This document shows positions 57,249 through 64,000 of a stretch of DNA of 64,000 nt, in pieces (the first letter of the stretch is position 1; each line of letters starts with the position of its first letter). The notes below the pieces were generated by a model. The model had not been told where the DNA came from, did not search any database, and saw nothing but the letters and a program-made list of their open reading frames with translations. The position numbers and the translations under genes are program-made. The stretch is from Desulfoferula mesophila (GTDB taxonomy: Bacteria; Desulfobacterota; Desulfarculia; Desulfarculales; Desulfarculaceae), in assembly GCF_037076455.1 (NCBI RefSeq), contig NZ_AP028679.1, positions 635,501 to 699,500 on the forward strand. Reading direction: 5' to 3'.

Positions 57249-58750
57249 TGAAAATGCGAATACTGCTCATAGCGGCCCTGTGCCTCGGCCTGAGTGGCTG
57301 CGTAACGGTGGGGCCGGACTACCAGAAGCCCCAGACGCCCCAGCCCGACGTCTCCGACGTGGTCGGGGCCCACGGCAATAAGGGCCGGGAAGTCACGCTC
57401 GGCAAAAAGGATCTGGTCGCCTGGTGGCAGGTGTTCAACGATCCCATGCTCACCGAGCTGATCCATGAGGCCCTGCAGGGCAACCTGGACGTGCGCGAGG
57501 CTCGGGCCAAGGTGCGCGAAGCCCGGGCCCAACTGACCATAAGCCGGGCGGGGCTGTTCCCCGAGGTCGATGCCACCGGCTCTTATAAAAAGGGGCGCGA
57601 CATCGTCGGCTATAACACCGTCGACGAGGCGATGTATAGCGAAAATACCTATTATCACGCCGGGTTCGACGCCACCTGGGAGATCGACATCTTCGGCGGC
57701 ACCCGGCGCGGGGTCCAGGCGGCCCAGGCCGACATCCAGACCCAGGAGGCCTCGCTGGAGTCGGTGTGGGTGTCCTTGGCCGGCGAGGTGGCCCAGACCT
57801 ACGTGGCCATCCGCTCCTTTCAGCAGCGGCTCACGGTGGCCGAGAGCAACGTGCGGGCCCAGGCCGACACCCTGGACATCCTCCAGGCCCGCTACCAGGC
57901 GGGACTCAGCGACGAGCTGGACGTGCAGCAGGCCCGCTACAACCTGGAGAAAAGCCGCTCCACCATCCCCTCCCTCAAGAGCGGCCTGGAGATATCCACC
58001 AACATCCTGGCGGTGCTGGTGGGCCAGATGCCCGGCACCCTGCAAAAGCGCCTGGCCCAACCCGCCGCCATCCCCAAGGCCCCCTTCAACGTGGTGGTGG
58101 GCATCCCGGCGGACACCCTGCGCCGGCGGCCCGACATCCGCATGGCCGAGCGCGCCCTGGCCGCCCAGACGGCGCGCATCGGCCAGGCCACGGCCGATCT
58201 GTATCCCAAGTTCTACCTGATCGGCTCCATCGGCCTGGAGTCCATGAAATCCGAAAACCTGTTTAACTCCGCCAGCAACGTGTGGAGCTTCTTGCCCACC
58301 ATTACCTGGCCCATCTTCCGCGCCGGTTCCATCCGGGCCAACATCGAGGTGCAAAACGCCAAGCAGGAACAGTTGGCCGCGCGCTACGACAAGGCGGTGT
58401 TGAACGCGGTAAAGGAGATACGCAACTCGCTGACCGCCTTCAGCCAGGAGCAGGAGCGTCTGGTCTCCCTGACCGCCGCGGTGGACGCGGCCCAAAAGGC
58501 GGCGGAGATCGCCCAGCAAAAGTACCGCCACGGCCTGGTCAACTTCACCAACGTGCTGGACGCCCAGCGCTCCTTGTTCTCCTATGACGACCAGCGCATC
58601 ATCAGCCAGGAGGCCATCACCGGCGACGTGATCCGCCTGTACAAGGCCCTGGGCGGCGGCTGGCAATACCTGCGGAGCCAGGCTCCCGGCCAGGCCCCGG
58701 CGGGCCCGGCCCAGACGGCCCGGGCTTCGGCCACCACGGCCCGTCCCTAG
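57248..58750 (+). CDS. Outer-membrane efflux lipoprotein (OprM/NodT family)
   Basis: 500 residues. A lipoprotein signal ends in LGLSGC (Cys18), followed by two TolC-like repeats with long helices: VAWWQVFNDPMLTELIHEAL, FDATWEIDIFGGTRRGVQAA, IRSFQQRLTVAESNV and GIPADTLRRRPDIRMAER, all NodT-family landmarks. It forms the trimeric outer-membrane duct of the tripartite pump. Its ATG overlaps the pump stop by one base. It might also serve the EmrAB-like pair at 38846-41716, which lacks its own channel here. Confidence 0.93.
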   Translation: MKMRILLIAALCLGLSGCVTVGPDYQKPQTPQPDVSDVVGAHGNKGREVTLGKKDLVAWWQVFNDPMLTELIHEALQGNLDVREARAKVREARAQLTISRAGLFPEVDATGSYKKGRDIVGYNTVDEAMYSENTYYHAGFDATWEIDIFGGTRRGVQAAQADIQTQEASLESVWVSLAGEVAQTYVAIRSFQQRLTVAESNVRAQADTLDILQARYQAGLSDELDVQQARYNLEKSRSTIPSLKSGLEISTNILAVLVGQMPGTLQKRLAQPAAIPKAPFNVVVGIPADTLRRRPDIRMAERALAAQTARIGQATADLYPKFYLIGSIGLESMKSENLFNSASNVWSFLPTITWPIFRAGSIRANIEVQNAKQEQLAARYDKAVLNAVKEIRNSLTAFSQEQERLVSLTAAVDAAQKAAEIAQQKYRHGLVNFTNVLDAQRSLFSYDDQRIISQEAITGDVIRLYKALGGGWQYLRSQAPGQAPAGPAQTARASATTARP

Positions 58751-58784
58751 CGCCACCTGCGCCGGCTGAGCCACGGCCGGCATC

Positions 58785-58820
58785 GGGGGGCCGGAAATCC
58801 ATCCGGCCCCCCTTGTTTTT
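58785..58820 (+). terminator. Intrinsic terminator of the RND operon
   Basis: GGGGGGCCGG (58785-58794) pairs perfectly with CCGGCCCCCC (58803-58812) around an 8-base loop and is followed by TTGTTTTT. It lies 34 bases after the last gene. Confidence 0.9.
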
Positions 58821-59281
58821 GCCGGCGCACCAAGCCGCCTGTGCGGAGCCCGACTAAAAAAGCTACACAATCACTGGGCAATTATACTATCATTATGGTG
58901 ACCATACGGTCCGCCAGCGACTTGGTTTGCACCGGGCGGGACGTTGAGTCGGCCCTCCCGGGCCGCACCGAACCAACCGTCCTTACCGGGGGGTTAAAAA
59001 AGTGGCGCAACGGCCTCGCGCGCCAGCCAGTCGCCGCCGCATGGGAGACATGAAGCCGCCCCACCCCCGCCGAGGATTTCCCGGCCATCAGATGCTGGGG
59101 CGTCGCTTCATGAGCATGCTCCCAGCGCCCGACCCATGGCTCGCGACGCGGTATGTCGGGCCTTTGCCGCACCAGATGTTTTTCGCCGTCCCGCCGGGCT
59201 GAACCACCCCTGGTTCCGCGCCGGGGATACGGGAGGCCCCTGGCACCTGTGCCGCAAACCAACTCGCAAGGCGTGAGTCAA
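58821..59281. other. Intergenic region before the two-component system
   Basis: An A+T-rich patch at 58855-58900 (with TATACT at 58882-58887) is the likeliest promoter for the sensor kinase. Short frames on both strands have no motif or ribosome site. No repeats. Confidence 0.4.
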
Positions 59282-60982
59282 GTGAGCGTTAACCCGGGAC
59301 AAGCCAAAGACCAGTTCAAGGCGCACTACGTGGAGTTGCTGCAAAGCCGCCTAGGGGTGGGCTTTGCGGTGGGCGTGGTGCTGGTGCCCTTGTTCGCGGT
59401 GGTGGACTGGCGTTTGGCCCGCCCCTTTTTCGGCCTGTTCTTAAGCCTGCGCCTGGGTGCGGCGGCGGTCATGGCCCTTTTGTGGCTCATAAACCGCCGG
59501 CGTAGCGGCCAGGCCTGGCAGGAGGGGCTCACCATAGCCGGGGCCCTCACCGTGGCCGTCATGCTGGAGACCATGCTGGTGGCCATGGGCGGCACCGGTT
59601 CCAACTACTACGCCGGTCTCACCCTGTTGCTGATCGCGGCCATAGTGTTGATCCCCATCCGCTTGGGGGTGGCCGTCTGTCTGGCGGCGTCGGTGCTGTT
59701 GGTGTACTTGGTGCCTCTGGCCATTGCCGACACCCCGCTTTTGGGGGGCAACGCCCTGTTGCACAACACCGGCACCCTGTTTTCGGCCAGCATGCTCTTG
59801 CTGGGCGCCAACTGGCTGCACCGCGCGGCCCTCTTGGGGCAGTTCAAGCTGCGGGCCCAGGTGCAGGAGCGCGAGCGCCAGCTCGACACCTTGAACGCCT
59901 CCCTGGAGGAAAAGGTGGCCTCGCGCACCGCCCAACTGGCGCACTCCGAAGCCCGCTACCGCTCCCTGGTCGATTCCAACCCCCAGCTCATCTACACCCT
60001 GGACAACGAGGGCACCTACTCCTTCGTGGGGCCCAGGGTGGGCCGCCTGATGGGCTACCGGCCCGAGGAGATGCTGGGTAAATATTTCATCGCCTTCGTG
60101 CGCCGGGAAGACCATCGCCACTGCGTGCGGGCCTTCAAGCAGGTGCGCGACCTGGGGTTGGTTCTGGAAGACGTGGAGTACCGGGTGATCAGGGCGGACG
60201 GGGAGGAGAGGATTTTTCTCTCCTACACCGCACCACTGGTGGACGACCAGGGCAAGGTCAACGGCATGATCGGCACCGCGGTGGACGTTACCCGCCAGCG
60301 CGCGCTCACCGCCGAGCTGGTCAAGGCCGAGGACCAGGAGCGGCGGCGCATCGCCCGCGACCTGCACGACGGGGTGGGGCAGTACCTGGCGGTGAGCAAG
60401 CTTCAGCTCTCCAAGGCGGCCGAGAGCGCCGAGGGACGCGAACGGGAGCGGCTCACCCAGGTGCAGGCGCTCTTGGACCAGGCCATCGCCGACACCCGCT
60501 CCCTCACCGCCCGGCTCAGCCCCCGGGTGCTGGACGAAATCGGCCTGGCCCCGGCCCTGGAATGGCTGGCCGAGCAGGGGCGGGAGCGCTACGGGCTGGA
60601 AGTGGAGTTTTGCTGCACGGACGAGGTGGAGGTGCACGACGGCCTGCTGCGCGGCTTTTTGTTTAGGGCGGTCTCCGAGCTGTTGCTCAACTGCGCCAAG
60701 CACGCCAAGGCCCGGCGGGTGGAGATAGCCATGTCCCGCGATGAGCGGGCGCTGAACTTGAGCGTGGGCGACGACGGCATAGGTTTCGATCCCGCCCAGC
60801 ACGTCAACTCGGGCACCGGCCTGGGCTTGTTCAGTCTGCACGAGCGTTTGGACCTACTGGGGGGAAAGTTGGAAATCTCCTCCCCCAGCCGGGGAGGCAG
60901 CTTGGCATGTTTGACGGTGCCTTTGGCCACGGTGGCCAAGGCCGGGAAGGACGCTGATGACCAGCCGCATACTTCTGGTTGA
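59282..60982 (+). CDS. PAS-containing sensor histidine kinase, NarL/DegS type (HisKA_3)
   Basis: About 566 residues. Five or six hydrophobic helices (about 20-160, for example FAVGVVLVPLFAVVDW and AALLGQFK at the end) are followed by a coiled-coil linker, a PAS domain (about 215-330, SLVDSNPQLIYTLDNEGTYS), a HisKA_3 dimerisation segment with the phospho-acceptor His362 in ARDLHDGVGQYL, and a HATPase_c domain (ELLLNCAKHAKARRVEIAM, DDGIGFD, GTGLGLFSLHERLDLLGG). It would phosphorylate the response regulator it overlaps. Start choice is uncertain: GTG 59282 or GTG 59273. No signal can be deduced. Confidence 0.88.
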   Translation: MSVNPGQAKDQFKAHYVELLQSRLGVGFAVGVVLVPLFAVVDWRLARPFFGLFLSLRLGAAAVMALLWLINRRRSGQAWQEGLTIAGALTVAVMLETMLVAMGGTGSNYYAGLTLLLIAAIVLIPIRLGVAVCLAASVLLVYLVPLAIADTPLLGGNALLHNTGTLFSASMLLLGANWLHRAALLGQFKLRAQVQERERQLDTLNASLEEKVASRTAQLAHSEARYRSLVDSNPQLIYTLDNEGTYSFVGPRVGRLMGYRPEEMLGKYFIAFVRREDHRHCVRAFKQVRDLGLVLEDVEYRVIRADGEERIFLSYTAPLVDDQGKVNGMIGTAVDVTRQRALTAELVKAEDQERRRIARDLHDGVGQYLAVSKLQLSKAAESAEGRERERLTQVQALLDQAIADTRSLTARLSPRVLDEIGLAPALEWLAEQGRERYGLEVEFCCTDEVEVHDGLLRGFLFRAVSELLLNCAKHAKARRVEIAMSRDERALNLSVGDDGIGFDPAQHVNSGTGLGLFSLHERLDLLGGKLEISSPSRGGSLACLTVPLATVAKAGKDADDQPHTSG

Positions 60983-61625
60983 CGATCACAAAATCGTGCG
61001 CGACGGAATCAAGAGCCTGTTGTCCGAGGAGGCGGACATGGAGGTGGTGGGCGAGGCGGACAACGGGCGGGAGGCGGTGCTCCTGGCCCGGCGCCTGCGG
61101 CCCGACCTGGTGGTCATGGACGTGTCCATGCCCGAGCTCAACGGCATCGAGGCCACCCGGCAGATTCTCTCGGAGATGGACGGGGTCAAGGTGCTGGCCC
61201 TTTCCATGCACCGGGAGCCCCGTTTCGTGGCCGGGATCCTGGAGGCCGGGGCCAAGGGCTACCTGGTCAAGGACTGCACCGCCAACGAGCTGACCTCGGT
61301 GATCCGCCTGGTGGCCCAGGGCAAGACCTTTTTGAGTCCCGAGGTCACCGACATGGTGGTCAAGGGCTTCGTGGGACGCCTGGGCGAGGACGTGTCCCAT
61401 CCCCCCGCCTCGGTGCTCAGCCCCCGGGAGCGGGAGGTGCTGCAACTGCTGGCCGAGGGCCGCAAGGTCAAGGACGTGGCCGAAGAGCTGCACCTGGGGG
61501 TGAAAACCGTGGAGACCCACCGGCGTAACCTCATGGAAAAACTGGGCATCGACAATCTGGTCGATCTGATCCGCTATGCCCTGCGCGAAGGGGTCACCTC
61601 TCTGGACGACTGGCTGGCCTATTAG
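60957..61625 (+). CDS. NarL/LuxR-family response regulator
   Basis: 222 residues. The receiver domain has the acidic pair LLVDDHK at 7-12, the phospho-acceptor D55 in LVVMDVSMPE and the switch Lys in GYLVKD. A LuxR-type helix-turn-helix follows (LSPREREVLQLLAEGRKVK, then LHLGVKTVETHRRNLMEKL). Its first 26 bases overlap the kinase gene, so they are translated together. Target genes are not evident; no cognate operator was found. Confidence 0.93.
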   Translation: MTSRILLVDDHKIVRDGIKSLLSEEADMEVVGEADNGREAVLLARRLRPDLVVMDVSMPELNGIEATRQILSEMDGVKVLALSMHREPRFVAGILEAGAKGYLVKDCTANELTSVIRLVAQGKTFLSPEVTDMVVKGFVGRLGEDVSHPPASVLSPREREVLQLLAEGRKVKDVAEELHLGVKTVETHRRNLMEKLGIDNLVDLIRYALREGVTSLDDWLAY

Positions 61626-61879
61626 CGGGACGGCGGGCGCTTTTTTTTGGGCTTCTCCGTAAGCTTATATTTTTCGTAATAGTTTGATATTTAATAACTA
61701 TTTTGCCTGATTCCCCCCGCGGGTTCCGGCCGCCCCCTCTGGGCGGCAAATTTCCACTTTTTCCTTACCCTCCTTCATCCAAACCTCCTAACGCCCTCGG
61801 CTGGCCCAAGGCTAGCCTGGACTCAAGAGGATGCGACAGGGCATGACGTTCTGGGCAATCCCAAGCGAGGAGGGCGAAA

Positions 61880-62449
61880 ATGAGAAAGTCAATCATCAGC
61901 CTGCTGGCCGTGCTTAGCCTTACGGTTCTCTTGGGAGGCGTCGCCGCGGCTCAGGACCGGGCGCCGGAGATCGCGCTGGCCAAGCTGCAAAGGACCTGTC
62001 AGGCGGCCTCGCAAAGCGGTTGCCTGGCCGAGGTGGTGGTGCTTACTCCTCAGGGGGTGATGGAACTGGCCGGTTCCTCGTGCCGCCAGGTGCGCGCGGT
62101 GGCGGTCTACGCCCTGGGCGAGATGGGCGAGTCTCGGGCGGTGGAGTTGCTGGTGATTCTGCTGCAAGACCCTGACCGCCACATCCGGCGCATCGCCGTG
62201 CGGGCCTTGGGCAAGATCGGAGACCCAAGGGCGCTGGAGCCCTTGGCGGCGGTTCTGGTCAATGACAACGAAGACCTGAGCGTGCGCTGCGCCGCCGCCT
62301 GGGCCCTGGGTGGCCTGGGTGATCCGCGGGCCCATGAGGCGCTGCGGAGCGCGGCTAATTCCCCTCACGGCCGTCTGAACCGCGCCAGCCGCGAGGCCGC
62401 CGACCGGCTGGAAGGGGCTGGGGTCAATGTCTCCAGCAGCAGCCTGTAA
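61880..62449 (+). CDS. Secreted HEAT-repeat protein
   Basis: 189 residues. A signal peptide (SLLAVLSLTVLLGGVAAAQ) is followed by two or three HEAT/PBS-lyase-like repeats: VAVYALGEMGESRAVELLVI, IAVRALGKIGDPRALEPLAA and AAAWALGGLGDPRAHEALRS. Such repeats form a protein-binding solenoid; here it would sit in the periplasm. No partner is evident. GAGGAGGGCG is upstream of the ATG. About 250 bases without genes precede it, including a T-rich stretch after the response regulator. Confidence 0.85.
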   Translation: MRKSIISLLAVLSLTVLLGGVAAAQDRAPEIALAKLQRTCQAASQSGCLAEVVVLTPQGVMELAGSSCRQVRAVAVYALGEMGESRAVELLVILLQDPDRHIRRIAVRALGKIGDPRALEPLAAVLVNDNEDLSVRCAAAWALGGLGDPRAHEALRSAANSPHGRLNRASREAADRLEGAGVNVSSSSL

Positions 62450-62662
62450 GATGTCGCGGGGGTGGGGGGAAGCAACGCCGGCCAATGGGGGGCCGGCAGT
62501 GCGTTTTTGCTGGTGCTGGAGTGGCCTGGAGCGGCCCTGGCCCAGGCACCGCGCCCGCAGGCCCCTGGCGACCTTTACCAGGAAATGGTTAAGGCATTTT
62601 TACCTGCTCGCGATCCGCTATTGAGCCCTTTCGCCCGCCGGGGCCATCGGCGGGTTTCTCGC

Positions 62663-64000
62663 CTAAAAAATGAACTTGCTGGTGAGCTGTAAGCGGGTGT
62701 CGTCGCCGCTGGCCCCGTCCTTGTCCACCCGCTCGCCCCAAAGCAGCTCGCCGCCCAGCACCCACCAGGAGGCGGGTTGCCAGATCAGGTTGGCGCAGGA
62801 ATATTGGGAGGAGTGGTAGGAGTCGTAGGGTTGGTTGTCGGCGTTGTCCACGTAAAGCCCGCCGTAGAGAATCACCGAGGTCAGGTTTTCGGTCCACCGG
62901 TGCTCGTAGGCCAGGTAATAGCCCCATACCGGCAGCACTTCCAGGCTGTTGTCGGTGTCGTTGTAATAGGCGTCGGGCGGCGCGTCGTTGATGGTGGAGC
63001 CCATGCCCTGGCCGTAGGCCAGCGAAAAGGTCAGGTTGTCCCCTTTATGCAACCAGGGCAGCCCCAGGTTGCCGTTGGCCAACAGGCCCCAGCCCAACGC
63101 GCTCTCGCTGGGCCCGTTGTCCTGGCTGGCCCTGAGATCGCGCAGCAGGGCCGAGCCCTGGAACTTGAGCGGACCGGCCAGCCACTCCAGGGACGCCACC
63201 CCGTCGGGCCAGGTGGTGAGCGCGTCCGCCCCTTGGATAATGTGGTCGTCCGGGGATTCCAGGCCCAGCTTCAGGGTCAGTCCCTGGCCCACGGCGCGGG
63301 ACCAGCGCACCTGGGGCAGCCGTTGGCCCACCTCGGCGCTGGGCCCCTCGTAATCCAGGATGTTGGGCCAGGCGTCGGCGTAATGGATGGTGGACCAGGT
63401 CTGGCCGACCAAGAGATCTCCACCAAAGACGTAACGGCTCAACTCTCCGTAGGCCTCGCGCAGGCGCAGGTCCGGCGAGGCGCTTTGGGGATCGCCGAAA
63501 AAGTCCACGGAAAGAAAGGTCTTCAGGCGTCCCTCCTCCAGGGGGGTGCGGGTCTCGAACCAAAAGCGGGTGGCCTTTACGCTGAAGGTGGTCTGGCCGT
63601 CCGAGCCCTCGGCCTTGGTGGCCCCCCGGGTGACGATGTCGGCGGTCACGAAGTCGGCCGGGGAGGTAATGGCCCCGGTGTCGTGGATCAGATCGAGTTC
63701 GGCGAAGCCGCCCAGGGCCATGCGGGTCTTGCTGCCCGCCACCGCGAAGGAGCCGGGCCAATCTTCTTCGGCCTGCTTGGCCGCCTTGGGAACGGCGGCG
63801 GTCTTGGGGGCGGCGGCTTGGGCCGGGGCGGGCGTGGCGGCGGGTTGGCGCTCGGCCTTTACCAGGCCGCTCACCTGCTCCTGCAAGGCCCGCAGCATCT
63901 GTTGCTGCTGCTCAAGTTGCTTTTGCTGGGCCTGCAACTGACGTTGCTGCAGCTCGATAACCTGCTGCATCTGCCGCACCTTGGCGGCGTAATCCTGGGC
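62663..64000 (-). CDS. DcaP-like outer-membrane porin, 5' end beyond the window
   Basis: At least 445 residues; the reading frame is open to the window end, so the start and signal peptide are missing. The visible N-terminal part is a Gln-rich coiled coil (about 60 residues, heptads of Q/L) and an Ala/Pro linker, then a beta-barrel that begins VAGSKTRMALGGFAELDLI and ends in the terminal Phe of LTSKFIF. Coiled coil plus 'ikvGGfielD'-like first strand is the DcaP family of trimeric porins, which take up small anionic or organic molecules. No neighbour defines its substrate. Confidence 0.82.
   Translation of the reverse strand, partial: AQDYAAKVRQMQQVIELQQRQLQAQQKQLEQQQQMLRALQEQVSGLVKAERQPAATPAPAQAAAPKTAAVPKAAKQAEEDWPGSFAVAGSKTRMALGGFAELDLIHDTGAITSPADFVTADIVTRGATKAEGSDGQTTFSVKATRFWFETRTPLEEGRLKTFLSVDFFGDPQSASPDLRLREAYGELSRYVFGGDLLVGQTWSTIHYADAWPNILDYEGPSAEVGQRLPQVRWSRAVGQGLTLKLGLESPDDHIIQGADALTTWPDGVASLEWLAGPLKFQGSALLRDLRASQDNGPSESALGWGLLANGNLGLPWLHKGDNLTFSLAYGQGMGSTINDAPPDAYYNDTDNSLEVLPVWGYYLAYEHRWTENLTSVILYGGLYVDNADNQPYDSYHSSQYSCANLIWQPASWWVLGGELLWGERVDKDGASGDDTRLQLTSKFIF

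Noticed and set aside
58882-59262. 126-codon minus-strand frame before the sensor kinase
   Set aside because: No recognisable domain, Arg-rich shadow-type composition, and no ribosome site.

Overview
This is a GC-rich bacterial chromosome segment. Its content fits an anaerobic or sulfite-respiring deltaproteobacterium (Desulfobacterota, perhaps Desulfarculales-like): a sulfolactate desulfonation operon with no sulfite exporter beside it, a sigma-54 activator and promoter, a selenocysteine-containing peroxiredoxin, and two outer-membrane beta-barrel proteins, one of them porin-like. The taxonomic placement is inference; there is no rRNA, tRNA or other marker gene in the window.

Layout. (1) About 1-18,000 is an accessory surface-polysaccharide region. 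It holds a Gfo/Idh/MocA oxidoreductase fused to a left-handed beta-helix acetyltransferase, a DPM1-like GT2, two Wzx-type flippases, two GT4-like glycosyltransferases, a GNAT acetyltransferase plus a decayed second copy, a NodB-type deacetylase, an apparently split GT-C enzyme (11556-14619), and a glutaminase/sugar amidotransferase fusion. A decayed tyrosine-recombinase fragment sits at the left edge. The enzymes suggest a glycan with diacetamido and/or acetamidino sugars. (2) 18,378-25,484 holds a small secreted protein, a LemA/DUF2207 pair, a HerA/FtsK-like ATPase and an MFS transporter. (3) 25,519-34,053 is the clearest metabolic unit: a GAF/AAA+/Fis sigma-54 activator, three palindromic operator sites, a consensus -24/-12 promoter, then slcC-comC-suyA-suyB-tctC-tctA-tctB. 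Together these would import sulfolactate, interconvert its enantiomers through sulfopyruvate, and split it to pyruvate and sulfite. (4) 34,142-38,700 holds a thiolase fragment, DUF488, a hemerythrin, MaoC, an outer-membrane beta-barrel protein, a glycine-zipper lipoprotein, a Rap1a/Tai-like protein, and a peroxiredoxin whose active-site codon is an in-frame TGA followed by a SECIS-like hairpin. (5) 38,846-44,460 holds an EmrAB-like efflux pair, another MFS protein and a pirin. (6) 44,664-47,724 is a three-gene group of oxidoreductase, radical SAM protein and GT2. (7) 47,825-52,062 is an imuB-dnaE2 mutagenic polymerase cassette. (8) 52,175-58,750 is a TetR-controlled RND tripartite efflux operon ending in a strong terminator. 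(9) 59,282-64,000 holds a NarL-type two-component pair, a HEAT-repeat secreted protein and a DcaP-like porin cut by the window end.

The observations most worth checking are the Cys-free selenoprotein peroxiredoxin, the sigma-54/palindrome-controlled sulfolactate operon, the glutaminase-amidotransferase fusion, and the split GT-C pair. No CRISPR array, tRNA, rRNA or intact insertion sequence was seen.
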